This document shows, piece after piece, positions 45,063 through 53,606 of a stretch of 64,000 bases of DNA. Below the pieces are notes generated by a model. That model saw only the letters and a list, made by a program, of their open reading frames with translations. It did no database searches and was not told the origin of the DNA. Made by a program: the position numbers and the translations under genes. Origin of the DNA: CBDHEY01 sp965262305 (GTDB taxonomy: Bacteria > Pseudomonadota > Gammaproteobacteria > Pseudomonadales > Cellvibrionaceae); assembly GCA_965262305.1 (NCBI GenBank), contig CBDHEY010000002.1, positions 496,001 through 560,000 of the forward strand, in the 5' to 3' direction. Position 1 is the stretch's first letter, and the number at the start of each line of letters is the position of its first letter.

Positions 45063-45539
45063 ATGCATATAGGTAAGTGGGGATTGATGCTCGCCGTATT
45101 TTGGATGCTGCTCTCAGGCTACTTCAAACCTCTCATGTTAGGATTCGGCGTTATATCTGTGATTATCGTTTTAATTTTCTTAAAACGCATGGATAAGGTT
45201 GATAATGACCCAAAATTTATAAGCTCTGGGCATAGAATGCTACGTTATGCCATTTGGTTGGTATGGCAGATTGTCTTGTCTAGTCTTCATGTCACTCGAT
45301 TAGTTTGGGGGTCGGCGGATAAACTTTCACCATCTTTAGCAAAAGTATCCGTTCGCAATACGCAGGAAACTGAGAGAGTTATCTACGCAAATTCGATTAC
45401 ATTAACACCAGGAACTCTCAGCGTAGATTTAGAGGATGACGAGATTACTGTTCATGCGTTACAAGAAGCTTCGATAGAAGAACTTAAAGCGGGTGACATG
45501 GAGAGTAAAATTACTAGTATTTGGGGAGAAAACTCATGA
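45063..45539 (+). CDS. mrpE: Na+/H+ antiporter subunit E (MrpE/MnhE)
   Basis: A 158-residue membrane subunit with two or three N-terminal helices and a cytoplasmic tail. The tail's VIYANSITLTPGTLSVDLEDDEITVHAL segment is the MrpE signature in parts. ATG 45063 (MHIGKWGLML) has a GGAAAAAAG upstream and matches the family start. First gene of a nine-gene operon for a multi-subunit cation/proton antiporter. Confidence 0.88.
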   Translation: MHIGKWGLMLAVFWMLLSGYFKPLMLGFGVISVIIVLIFLKRMDKVDNDPKFISSGHRMLRYAIWLVWQIVLSSLHVTRLVWGSADKLSPSLAKVSVRNTQETERVIYANSITLTPGTLSVDLEDDEITVHALQEASIEELKAGDMESKITSIWGENS

Positions 45540-45802
45540 CCGCAGTTCTTGCAGCTGTATGCATTGCTATTTTGGTGGTTATGGGGTTAGCTCTCGCACG
45601 CGCTTTCTATGCGGCAACAGTTTATGACCGAATTCTAGGTGTAAATATGTTTGGCACTAAGACCGTACTATTTATAGCCGCTGTTGGTTTTTTGATGGGG
45701 CGTCCTGATTTTCTCGATATTGCTATTGTATATGCGCTCATTAACTTTATTGGCATGATCGCAGTATTGCGATTTTTTGAGTACACGGCTCCCATCGATT
45801 AA
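45536..45802 (+). CDS. mrpF: Na+/H+ antiporter subunit F (MrpF/MnhF)
   Basis: An 88-residue three-helix membrane subunit; RILGVNMFGTKTVLFIAA and DIAIVYALINFIG are typical of MrpF. ATG 45536 overlaps the stop of subunit E as ATGA and has GGGGAG upstream. Confidence 0.88.
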   Translation: MTAVLAAVCIAILVVMGLALARAFYAATVYDRILGVNMFGTKTVLFIAAVGFLMGRPDFLDIAIVYALINFIGMIAVLRFFEYTAPID

Positions 45803-45823
45803 TAAAGAAGTTAAGGATAAAAC

Positions 45824-46147
45824 ATGATCGTTTTGGATATTCTTAGTGGAGTGCTATTGCTCGCTGGTGTATTTTTTGGATTCACTGGTGCATTAGGGTT
45901 ATTCCGATTCCCAGATTTTTTTACCCGCGTGCACGCTGCTAGCGTGACCGATTCGATAGCGTCAATTTTGATTCTTGCAGGTCTTTTGTTGCAAACTCAG
46001 TTTGATTTGAATACCGCAAAGTTAATTTTCATCATGCTTTTCTTGATGATCACGAGCCCTACAGCTTCTCATGCCTTGGCTAAATCAGCACGCCATGGAG
46101 GTCTACTGAGTATTCCTGAAGCTAATAAGCAAAAAGAGAATTCATAG
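45824..46147 (+). CDS. mrpG: Na+/H+ antiporter subunit G (MrpG/MnhG)
   Basis: A 107-residue three-helix subunit. It contains GLFRFPDFFTRVHAASVTDS, the conserved MrpG segment, and ITSPTASHALAKSA near the end. It sits 21 bases after subunit F and two before the MrpA-tail/MrpB fusion. Confidence 0.9.
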   Translation: MIVLDILSGVLLLAGVFFGFTGALGLFRFPDFFTRVHAASVTDSIASILILAGLLLQTQFDLNTAKLIFIMLFLMITSPTASHALAKSARHGGLLSIPEANKQKENS

Positions 46148-46149
46148 AA

Positions 46150-47130
46150 ATGGCAGTACTTATTGATCTGGTGCTATTGGCAATGTTGGCGCTTACTGCG
46201 CTTAGGCTTATCTTTTTGAAAGACCTCTTTGCTGTAGTGATGCTGTTTGGTATATACAGTTTCTTATCGGCATTGATTTTTGTTAATCTCGATGCGGTCG
46301 ATGTGGCTTTTACTGAAGCTTCTGTGGGAGCGGGTATTTCTACTGTATTAATGCTGAGCACATTGGCGCTCACCGGACGCAAAGAAAAAGAAAGCAAACA
46401 TTCCTCCATTTTACCAATTCTCGTGGTGACGGTTACGGGGGCAGCCTTGATTTATGGCACCTTGGATATGCCGCCTTTTGGTAATCCTGATAACCCAGTT
46501 CATCAACACGTTGCTCCTCGTTACATAGAACAATCCCCAATCGAAGTTGGTTTACCGAATATGGTGACATCGGTTTTAGCCAGTTATCGCGGTTTTGATA
46601 CGCTTGGAGAAACTGTTGTGGTATTTGCTGCGGTGATAGGTGTATTGACATTGTTGGGTGTTAGGCGCAAAGAGGATGAAATTGCGCCTGAATCTGGTCT
46701 TAGATTCCATCGCGTGTTACATGTGGTTGCGAAAGTGATTATTCCGTTCGTGATTTTGTTTGCCCTGTATGTGCAGTTTCATGGTGATTTTGGTCCTGGT
46801 GGAGGCTTTCAGGCGGGAGTAATAGCCGCAGCAGCAATAATTCTTTATGCATTAGTATTTGGCTTGCCTTTGGCGCTTCATGTAATTAGTCCTAGATTTT
46901 TACAAGTGCTTGCACCATTTGGGGTATTGCTCTATGCCAGTGTCGGACTTTATAGCATGCTTATGGGTGGTAACTTTCTCGATTATAACACGCTTGCTCA
47001 TGACCCCATTCACGGCCAGCACTATGGCATTATTATTATTGAACTCGGTGTTGGTATTACGGTGTTTGCGGTGATGCTCAGTATTTTTTATGCCTTCGCC
47101 AGTCAAGCTGAGGGGAGGAACGTGCCATGA
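46150..47130 (+). CDS. Antiporter subunit: MrpA C-terminal (DUF4040)/MrpB fusion
   Basis: A 326-residue membrane protein that joins two parts. Residues ~1-110 are DUF4040/MbhD-like (FAVVMLFGIYSFLSALIFV, DVAFTEASVGAGIST) with an MbhE-like stretch to ~170. Residues ~185-320 are MrpB/MnhB (FHGDFGPGGGFQAGV). In classical Mrp systems the first part is the C-terminus of MrpA; here it is separated from any NuoL-like domain. It overlaps mrpC by four bases. Confidence 0.86.
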   Translation: MAVLIDLVLLAMLALTALRLIFLKDLFAVVMLFGIYSFLSALIFVNLDAVDVAFTEASVGAGISTVLMLSTLALTGRKEKESKHSSILPILVVTVTGAALIYGTLDMPPFGNPDNPVHQHVAPRYIEQSPIEVGLPNMVTSVLASYRGFDTLGETVVVFAAVIGVLTLLGVRRKEDEIAPESGLRFHRVLHVVAKVIIPFVILFALYVQFHGDFGPGGGFQAGVIAAAAIILYALVFGLPLALHVISPRFLQVLAPFGVLLYASVGLYSMLMGGNFLDYNTLAHDPIHGQHYGIIIIELGVGITVFAVMLSIFYAFASQAEGRNVP

Positions 47131-47483
47131 GTTTTATTGTTGACTACTACAATTACTGGGTTGTTGTTTTCCTGATGATGACTGGTTTTTATATTGTTAT
47201 TTCTGCAAATAATTTGGTCAAAAAAATAGTAGGTTTGAACATATTTCAAACCTCGGTATTTATGCTTTATATCTCCATGGGTAAGGTGGCAGGAGGAACT
47301 GCCCCAATTGTTGTGGAAGGTGTTGAGCTATATTCTAACCCGCTTCCCCATGTGTTGATTCTTACTGCCATTGTTGTTGGTGTAGCGACAACAGCTGTGG
47401 GCTTAGCTCTCATTATCAGAATCAAGCGTGCATACGGTACGGTGGAAGAAAATGAGTTTGAAAACAGTGATGATGCGATCTAA
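47127..47483 (+). CDS. mrpC: Na+/H+ antiporter subunit C (MrpC, NuoK-like)
   Basis: A 118-residue, three-helix NuoK-like subunit. NNLVKKIVGLNIFQTSVFML and NPLPHVLILTAIVVGVATTAV are conserved in MrpC. The start overlaps the previous gene (ATGA) and its stop overlaps the start of the next by one base. Confidence 0.9.
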   Translation: MSFIVDYYNYWVVVFLMMTGFYIVISANNLVKKIVGLNIFQTSVFMLYISMGKVAGGTAPIVVEGVELYSNPLPHVLILTAIVVGVATTAVGLALIIRIKRAYGTVEENEFENSDDAI

Positions 47484-49003
47484 TGCTTGAACAACATATA
47501 GCTGCGCTTCCTATTTTATTACCGCTTATTGCCGCACCAATAGTTCTTTTGGTTGGCCGCTCAACCTTGGCTTGGTTGATTGCGACCATTGTAAGCGCCT
47601 TTGCTACGCTTGTCTCATGGCAACTGCTAGCTGCTAGCTTGGTTGATGGTTCCATCGCATATGCCGTCGGTGGTTGGCAACCGCCCTGGGGTATTGAGCT
47701 ACGTGTTGATGCGACCAATGCGTTTGTTTTGTTAGCGGTCACCGCTATTTCAACACTAGTGCTAATTTATTCTAAAGAGAGTATCGCTAAGGAAATTGAA
47801 AGTGACAAGCATGTCCTCTTTTACACTGCTCATATGCTTTGTTTGGCGGGTCTTTCCGGTATATTGGTTACAGGCGATGCTTTTAACCTTTTCGTGTTTC
47901 TCGAAATTTCATCTCTGGCTACATATACGCTTGTAAGTTTGGGGTCTGATCGACGTTGCTTAACAGCCGCGTTTCGTTATCTAGTGATGGGGACTATTGG
48001 CGCGACCTTTATACTTATCGGTGTTGGTATGTTGTATATGAAAACCGGCACGTTGAATATGCTCGATTTGTCTGTGCGAATTCATTACTTTGAAAGTAGT
48101 CGAACGATTAATACTGGCCTGGCATTTATTATGGTCGGCGTGGGTATTAAGTTGGCACTATTCCCACTGCATATGTGGTTGCCTCCGGCATATACTCATG
48201 CGCCTTCCGCTGTTACCGCGTTTCTTGCAAGTACTGCAACTAAGGTGGCGGTGTATGTGATGATTCGATTTATTTTCACGATATTTGGTGCAGACCATGT
48301 CTTTGGCGAAATAGGGATGGATTTGATTATCGTGCTGCTCGCAGTTGTGGCCATATTTAAATGTTCTTATGCAGCAGCAGTGCAAAACAATGTAAAAACA
48401 GTACTAGCGTATAGTAGTGTGGCCCAAATAGGCTATATGGTTTTAGGTATCGCACTGGTAAGCGTTGCTGGCTTGATGGCAGGTCTTATTCATATTTTCA
48501 ACCATGCGCTTATGAAAGGCGCGTTATTTATGGCAGTTGGTGCGGTGTTTTATCGAGTTGGTTCAGTCGATGTGAGAGATTTCCGCGGTTTGGGAAAACA
48601 CATGCCGTTCACGATGGCCGGTTTTACTTTGGCTGGACTGAGTATTATTGGCGTTCCTTTAACGGTCGGATTTGTTAGTAAGTGGTATTTGGTTAGCGCG
48701 GCATTAGAGCAGGGTAATTGGTTAGTCGCTGTGCTTGTATTATTGGGTTCGTTGCTTGCCGTGGTCTATATCGGTAGGGTGCTTGAAGCTGCATATTTCC
48801 ATGAACTTCCTGAAAATACTGACGCTCATAAAATAAAAGAAGCACCTTATTTAATGTTGGTGCCAATGTGGGTGCTAGTTATTGCCAATCTTTATTTTGG
48901 TATTGACACATCTCTTACCACAGAAGCGGCTGGTAAGGCGGCAGAGTGGTTATTCGAAAACTCGCAAGCTCTTGAATCTCAAGCATTGGAGATGAAGCCA
49001 TGA
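47483..49003 (+). CDS. mrpD: Antiporter NuoN/M-like proton-conducting subunit (MrpD-type), first copy
   Basis: A 506-residue polytopic subunit of the proton-conducting membrane transporter family (complex I NuoL/M/N). Conserved parts are TGDAFNLFVFLEISSLATYTLVS with the antiporter Glu, GIKLALFPLHMWLPPAYTHAP with the Lys, and HIFNHALMKGALF. It is one of three such subunits here. It overlaps the next gene by four bases. Confidence 0.87.
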   Translation: MLEQHIAALPILLPLIAAPIVLLVGRSTLAWLIATIVSAFATLVSWQLLAASLVDGSIAYAVGGWQPPWGIELRVDATNAFVLLAVTAISTLVLIYSKESIAKEIESDKHVLFYTAHMLCLAGLSGILVTGDAFNLFVFLEISSLATYTLVSLGSDRRCLTAAFRYLVMGTIGATFILIGVGMLYMKTGTLNMLDLSVRIHYFESSRTINTGLAFIMVGVGIKLALFPLHMWLPPAYTHAPSAVTAFLASTATKVAVYVMIRFIFTIFGADHVFGEIGMDLIIVLLAVVAIFKCSYAAAVQNNVKTVLAYSSVAQIGYMVLGIALVSVAGLMAGLIHIFNHALMKGALFMAVGAVFYRVGSVDVRDFRGLGKHMPFTMAGFTLAGLSIIGVPLTVGFVSKWYLVSAALEQGNWLVAVLVLLGSLLAVVYIGRVLEAAYFHELPENTDAHKIKEAPYLMLVPMWVLVIANLYFGIDTSLTTEAAGKAAEWLFENSQALESQALEMKP

Positions 49004-50517
49004 ATCTCTGGGGATTTGTCGATGCGTCTCAGTTAATTGTCCTGGCCATTTTGGTTCCATTGTTTGGTGGGTTTGTTTTACTCACGGCAAGAAAGTCACC
49101 CAACATTCGCGAAGCAATAACAATCACAACAGCAGTTATTCTTTTCACTATTGTACTTGCTATCACCGATAACGCATTTAACGGTATTGAAATGCAATCC
49201 TTCTGGATTGAGTTGTTTCCTGGAATAGGCCTAGCATTCGAGGTGGAACCGCTTGGTGTTTTGTTTGCTCTCGTTGCCAGTTTTCTTTGGATCATTACTA
49301 GTATCTATGCCATTGGGTACATGCGAGGTCATCACGAAATAAATCAAACCCGATTTTTCTTTTGCTTTGCACTTGCGATCAGCTCAGTGATGGCAATATG
49401 TTTTTCCAAAAACTTGTTAACCCTTTTTGTTTTTTATGAAGTGTTAACTCTATCCACTTATCCGTTAGTGACTCACGCAGGTAACGATGCTGCTAAACAA
49501 GGCGGACGGGTTTATTTAGGTATACTGTTAAGCACTTCGATAGCTTTTCTGTTACTTGCTGTTATTGGTACTTGGTCGGTTGCTGGGACGCTTGAGTTTA
49601 CGAATGGTGGTGTTTTTCAAGAAGCGGCAAACCCCGCTATTTTGGGTGTACTCTTAGTGCTCTTTTGTTATGGCATTGGTAAGGCAGCGATTATGCCATT
49701 CCATCGATGGTTGCCTTCTGCAATGGTTGCCCCGACTCCGGTAAGTGCATTGTTACATGCGGTAGCAGTGGTAAAAGCGGGTGTATTTAGTATTTTGAAA
49801 GTCGCGATTTATATATTTGGTATTGATGGTTTAAAAGAAGTACCTACCGCAGATCTAATGCTATATATCGCCGCAGCGACCATTCTGATTTCATCATGCA
49901 TTGCTATGACCAAAGATAACTTAAAAGCTAGGCTTGCTTATTCGACGGTCAGCCAACTTAGCTATATTGTTGTTGGTGCTTTGCTGGCTTCATCCGCTGC
50001 GGCGGCGGGCGCTGCACTTCATATCGCGACTCATGCGTTTGGTAAAATTACACTGTTTTTCTGCGCTGGTGCAATTATGGTAGCCAGCCATAAGAAAAAC
50101 ATCAGCGATATGGTTGGATTGGGGCGCACCATGCCGTTGACGATGGCGGCTTTTGGTATTGGTGCAATCAGTATTATTGGCCTGCCGCCAATGGCTGGTA
50201 CTTGGAGCAAGTGGTTTTTAACTATTGGTGCGCTGGAAAGTGATAAGTTAATTATCGTCGTTGTGCTGATGATTAGCTCATTACTTAATATTGCTTATTT
50301 GTTACCCATCCCTATTCGTGCGTTCTTTACGCCAAAATCATCAGAGTCACAAGAGTCATGGTCTTGGTCGCAAACTAAAGAAGCGCCGTTACCATGTTTA
50401 ATTGCCATAGGTGTCACTAGTGTGGGATGTCTTGCTCTGTTTTTCTTCCCTCAACCTTTGGTTGATTTGATCAATCTCATTCCCGGCGTTCAAAGTTATG
50501 CAAGCGGAGGAGGCTAA
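49000..50517 (+). CDS. Antiporter NuoM-like proton-conducting subunit, second copy
   Basis: A 505-residue polytopic protein of the same superfamily. The key segments are KNLLTLFVFYEVLTLSTYPLV, GKAAIMPFHRWLPSAMVAPTPVSALLHAVAVVKAG in parts, and HIATHAFGKITLFFCAG. It is distinct in sequence from the first and third copies, so it is not a recent duplication. Stop and next start are adjacent (TAA-ATG). Confidence 0.87.
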   Translation: MNLWGFVDASQLIVLAILVPLFGGFVLLTARKSPNIREAITITTAVILFTIVLAITDNAFNGIEMQSFWIELFPGIGLAFEVEPLGVLFALVASFLWIITSIYAIGYMRGHHEINQTRFFFCFALAISSVMAICFSKNLLTLFVFYEVLTLSTYPLVTHAGNDAAKQGGRVYLGILLSTSIAFLLLAVIGTWSVAGTLEFTNGGVFQEAANPAILGVLLVLFCYGIGKAAIMPFHRWLPSAMVAPTPVSALLHAVAVVKAGVFSILKVAIYIFGIDGLKEVPTADLMLYIAAATILISSCIAMTKDNLKARLAYSTVSQLSYIVVGALLASSAAAAGAALHIATHAFGKITLFFCAGAIMVASHKKNISDMVGLGRTMPLTMAAFGIGAISIIGLPPMAGTWSKWFLTIGALESDKLIIVVVLMISSLLNIAYLLPIPIRAFFTPKSSESQESWSWSQTKEAPLPCLIAIGVTSVGCLALFFFPQPLVDLINLIPGVQSYASGGG

Positions 50518-50772
50518 ATGAAAAACCAAGATGAGCCACAAGACTTCTTCGACAAACCAGAAAACATTAAATTGATTCTCAAGATTTTTTATGCAATTTG
50601 CGTAGTACTGGTTTTAGTGGATTTTATTGTACATCGCCATATCTATCATTCCTGGGAAAATATTCCGGCTTTTTATGCTATATACGGCTTTGTAGGTTGT
50701 GTCATTCTCGTGTTAGTTGCTAAAGAAATGAGAAAGTTTTTGATGCGCGGGGAAGACTACTACGATGAATAG
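50518..50772 (+). CDS. Small membrane protein in antiporter operon
   Basis: An 84-residue protein with two helices (IFYAICVVLVLVDFIVH and FYAIYGFVGCVILVLVAKEM). It is placed between two NuoM-like genes, abutting one and overlapping the other by eight bases, so it is surely part of the operon and probably a small accessory subunit. Similar small proteins occur in related operons; no function is known to me. Confidence 0.8.
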   Translation: MKNQDEPQDFFDKPENIKLILKIFYAICVVLVLVDFIVHRHIYHSWENIPAFYAIYGFVGCVILVLVAKEMRKFLMRGEDYYDE

Positions 50773-52501
50773 TTTTTTACTTCCTCCTTTCTTGCCGCTT
50801 TTAATCGGCGCTTTAGCAGCCATTTTCTTGCGTGGCTGGATTCGAAATGGACTCATGTTACTAGCACCAATTCTTGGTGGTCTAAACCTGATGGCGATAG
50901 ATCCTAATTTTGGGGGTGCCGGCGGTATCTGGAATACGATCGAGTTTATGGGGTACACCCTGGAGCCAATTCGGATAGATAAACTTAGCTTGATGTTTGG
51001 CTATTTGTTTCACATCGCTTCATTTATTGCGATTTTATATGCTTTACATGTTAAAGATACGGTACAGCATGTGGCGGCGCTATGTTATGCCGCCAGTGCA
51101 GTAGGCGCTGTATTTGCTGGGGATATGTTAACGCTATTTGTTTTTTGGGAAATGTTGGCGCTTACTTCCGTGTTTTTGGTGTGGGCTAGGCGTACTGACA
51201 GAGCTTATTCAGCGGGTATTCGCTACCTCATTATTCAGGTACTTTCAGGAGTGATGCTATTAGCTGGACTGCTTATTATCGGACAAGCCACAAATAGTTT
51301 GAGATTTGATGAGATTGGCTTAGAGCATGAAGGTATTGCCGCCATCGGTGCCTGGCTTATTTTTCTTGCCTTTGGAATTAAATGCGCATTCCCATTTGTG
51401 CATAACTGGCTTACTGATGCTTACCCAGAAGCGACGCCGACAGGAACGATATTTCTTGCTTCTTTTACGACTAAAGTTGCAGTGTATGCCTTTGCGCGTG
51501 GGTTCCCAGGTGAAGAACTACTGGTTTGGATTGGCGTTACGATGGCCTGTTTTCCTATTTTCTTTGCCGTGATAGAAAATGACCTTCGACGTGTTTTGGC
51601 CTACAGTATGATCAATCAGATAGGGTTTATGGTTGTTGGCGTTGGCATCGGAACATCGCTCGCCCTCAATGGCGCAGTAGCACATGCGTTCAATGACGTG
51701 ATATTTAAGGGGTTGCTCATGATGACTATGGGCGCCGTTTTACATATGACAGGTAGAATTAATGGATCAGATTTGGGTGGACTATATAAAACTATGCCTA
51801 AGACCACTATTCTGTGTATTGTTGGCGCCGCTTCTATTTCGGCTTTCCCTTTGTTTAGTGGTTTTGTTTCCAAATCTATGATTATGAGTGCAGCCGTTAA
51901 AGAGGGCTATGATATTGTTTGGTTGCTGCTGTTGTTTGCCGCTGCGGGTGTATTCCATCATGCAGGAATTAAAATTCCGTATTTTGCATTTTTCGCTCAC
52001 GATTCGGGCATTCGAACGACAGAGCCGCCGCGCAATATGATGTTAGCAATGACCCTGGCAGCGATTTTATGTGTGCTAATTGGCAGTTTCCCGGCTCAAA
52101 CAGTTTACGCATTATCACCTTGGGATTATGAATACCACCCTTACGATGTTACTCATGTGCTCACGCAATTGCAGTTACTTTTCTTTTCAGCTCTAGCCTT
52201 TGTCTGGTTAAATTTGCGTAACATGTATCCACCTGAATTACCCTCTACTAATCTGGATGCCGATTGGCTATATAGACGACTTGCGCCGGCTTTTATCAAA
52301 CGCCTTACGCTGCCAATAATTGAGGTGTATGAATCCTTTGTTTCAAATGGTGCGGCATCAATTAAAAAGGTTGTGTTGAACTTTTACGATACCGAAGAGG
52401 GTAAACCAAAAGGTTATTTTGCTCGTCTATGGCCGACGGAAACCATGGTAGTTTGGGTTGCTGTTCTACTTACGGCTTACTTAGTCATTTACTATTTCTA
52501 G
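50765..52501 (+). CDS. Antiporter NuoL/M-like proton-conducting subunit, third copy
   Basis: A 578-residue polytopic subunit. It has GDMLTLFVFWEMLALTSVFLVW, GIKCAFPFVHNWLTDAYPEATP and HAFNDVIFKGLLMMTMGAV. The C-terminal ~100 residues form a longer extension ending in a last helix (MVVWVAVLLTAYLVIYYF), loosely like the end of NuoL/MrpA. Last gene of the operon; a strong terminator follows after 62 bases. Confidence 0.87.
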   Translation: MNSFLLPPFLPLLIGALAAIFLRGWIRNGLMLLAPILGGLNLMAIDPNFGGAGGIWNTIEFMGYTLEPIRIDKLSLMFGYLFHIASFIAILYALHVKDTVQHVAALCYAASAVGAVFAGDMLTLFVFWEMLALTSVFLVWARRTDRAYSAGIRYLIIQVLSGVMLLAGLLIIGQATNSLRFDEIGLEHEGIAAIGAWLIFLAFGIKCAFPFVHNWLTDAYPEATPTGTIFLASFTTKVAVYAFARGFPGEELLVWIGVTMACFPIFFAVIENDLRRVLAYSMINQIGFMVVGVGIGTSLALNGAVAHAFNDVIFKGLLMMTMGAVLHMTGRINGSDLGGLYKTMPKTTILCIVGAASISAFPLFSGFVSKSMIMSAAVKEGYDIVWLLLLFAAAGVFHHAGIKIPYFAFFAHDSGIRTTEPPRNMMLAMTLAAILCVLIGSFPAQTVYALSPWDYEYHPYDVTHVLTQLQLLFFSALAFVWLNLRNMYPPELPSTNLDADWLYRRLAPAFIKRLTLPIIEVYESFVSNGAASIKKVVLNFYDTEEGKPKGYFARLWPTETMVVWVAVLLTAYLVIYYF

Positions 52502-52563
52502 GTTTCGGCTAGCGTCTATGGGTCCTTGATTAGCGGCCTAAGCGAGAGATTAGTAAGAGAGTT

Positions 52564-52599
52564 AAAAGCGGGATTTGCACCCTCTTAAATCCCGCTTTT
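52564..52599. terminator. Strong bidirectional terminator
   Basis: AAAAGCGGGATTT (52564-52576) and AAATCCCGCTTTT (52587-52599) form a perfect 13-base stem with a ten-base loop; the A-run and T-run make it work in both directions. It separates the antiporter operon from the convergent lipoprotein gene. Confidence 0.92.
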
Positions 52600-52619
52600 C
52601 TTATTAAATTGCAGCTTTA

Positions 52620-53255
52620 TTATTGCTCAAACAAAAAGACCGCAGTATTTTGTTCGTCATCACTATTGAGCATAAGAGTAAACTCGGGGATGTTTTCTTC
52701 AAAGGATAGCGGCATTAATATCCCCGTCATTACAGTTGGCATCATGCATTCGTTTCCGCTAACTGAGGCTGTGGCAGTATACAACCCTGTAGCTCCTATT
52801 TGTGTTACCACGCCCGAATAATCACAACTGCCGACAGTCACAGCAAAATTTCCTGCATTATCAAGATCAAAATCTGAGACTGATCGTTGAGGCTCGCTAA
52901 TGCCCACAGTTCGCAAAATTCCTTGGTAATCACCGGCTAAGTCACTAAGTGGAATAGGGTTATCATACAAAGTATTTGTTGAATCAGCAGACCAAGGGCG
53001 TTGACCTTGTGCGGTGGTTGAAAAAACGCCAAAAGACCCTTCAATAGTAACGCCGACAGTATCTTCTGATGTAAAGGTCCGACCAAAATTGGGGTTAGGT
53101 TCTTGTGCACCTAGCATTTGTGCATCGTCAATAAAATTTGCCCAGGCAATACTGTCCCGATTGTTTGTCGAATTATTTTCAGACAACGTACCCCTTGGGT
53201 GGCCTGCCAACACTGTATTATTAGTTAACATAGTGAATACCGTAGAAATCACCAT
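52620..53255 (-). CDS. C-terminal part of a probably frameshifted lipoprotein gene
   Basis: A 211-codon frame with no signal peptide of its own. Its useful sequence begins at about LAGHPRGTLSENN and continues with IAWANFIDDAQMLG, a conserved-looking surface lipoprotein domain, to VFLFEQ. It overlaps the preceding lipoprotein frame by 35 bases in a different frame. The first residues (MVISTVFTM) are read from DNA that the other frame uses as FYGIHYV. I think the two were one gene of about 300 residues. Function unknown. Confidence 0.5.
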   Translation of the reverse strand: MVISTVFTMLTNNTVLAGHPRGTLSENNSTNNRDSIAWANFIDDAQMLGAQEPNPNFGRTFTSEDTVGVTIEGSFGVFSTTAQGQRPWSADSTNTLYDNPIPLSDLAGDYQGILRTVGISEPQRSVSDFDLDNAGNFAVTVGSCDYSGVVTQIGATGLYTATASVSGNECMMPTVMTGILMPLSFEENIPEFTLMLNSDDEQNTAVFLFEQ

Positions 53256-53517
53256 TTTCTAAAAATGCGTAAACCCCAGTAAATAGATTGTAGTCCACAT
53301 TAAAAATTCCTATTTCAGAAAAATCTGGAGCTGGAGTAGGTGACGGAGTCACTGTTGGACTAGGTCTGGGGCTAGCGGTTGGCGTGGTCGTTGGTGTCGG
53401 CGATGGAGTAGGTTCCGGCGTTGGTGTTGCTGATGAACTTGAATCATCGTTGTCGCTGCTACAAGCCGATAAAATAACCGCCAAGGTTGTGAATGAAAGT
53501 GTGTAGGAAAATCTCAT
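53221..53517 (-). CDS. Lipoprotein, N-terminal part of a probably frameshifted gene
   Basis: A 98-codon frame with a lipoprotein signal (VILSACSSDND, Cys19) and a Pro/Thr-rich linker of ~35 residues with repeated TPxP units. The start of a folded domain follows (IGIFNVDYNLFTGVYAFLENG) before a stop codon in the middle of that domain. The next frame continues the protein. Either one base was lost or two were gained near 53225-53235, or the sequence has an error. Confidence 0.6.
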   Translation of the reverse strand: MRFSYTLSFTTLAVILSACSSDNDDSSSSATPTPEPTPSPTPTTTPTASPRPSPTVTPSPTPAPDFSEIGIFNVDYNLFTGVYAFLENGDFYGIHYVN

Positions 53518-53606
53518 AGTCGCTCCTAATAAAGCAGTATCCAGGTTATGTTTAAAGTGGATAGATTTTGCTTAATTTGAGCGTCTAAAGCGTCCTAGCA
53601 GATCGG

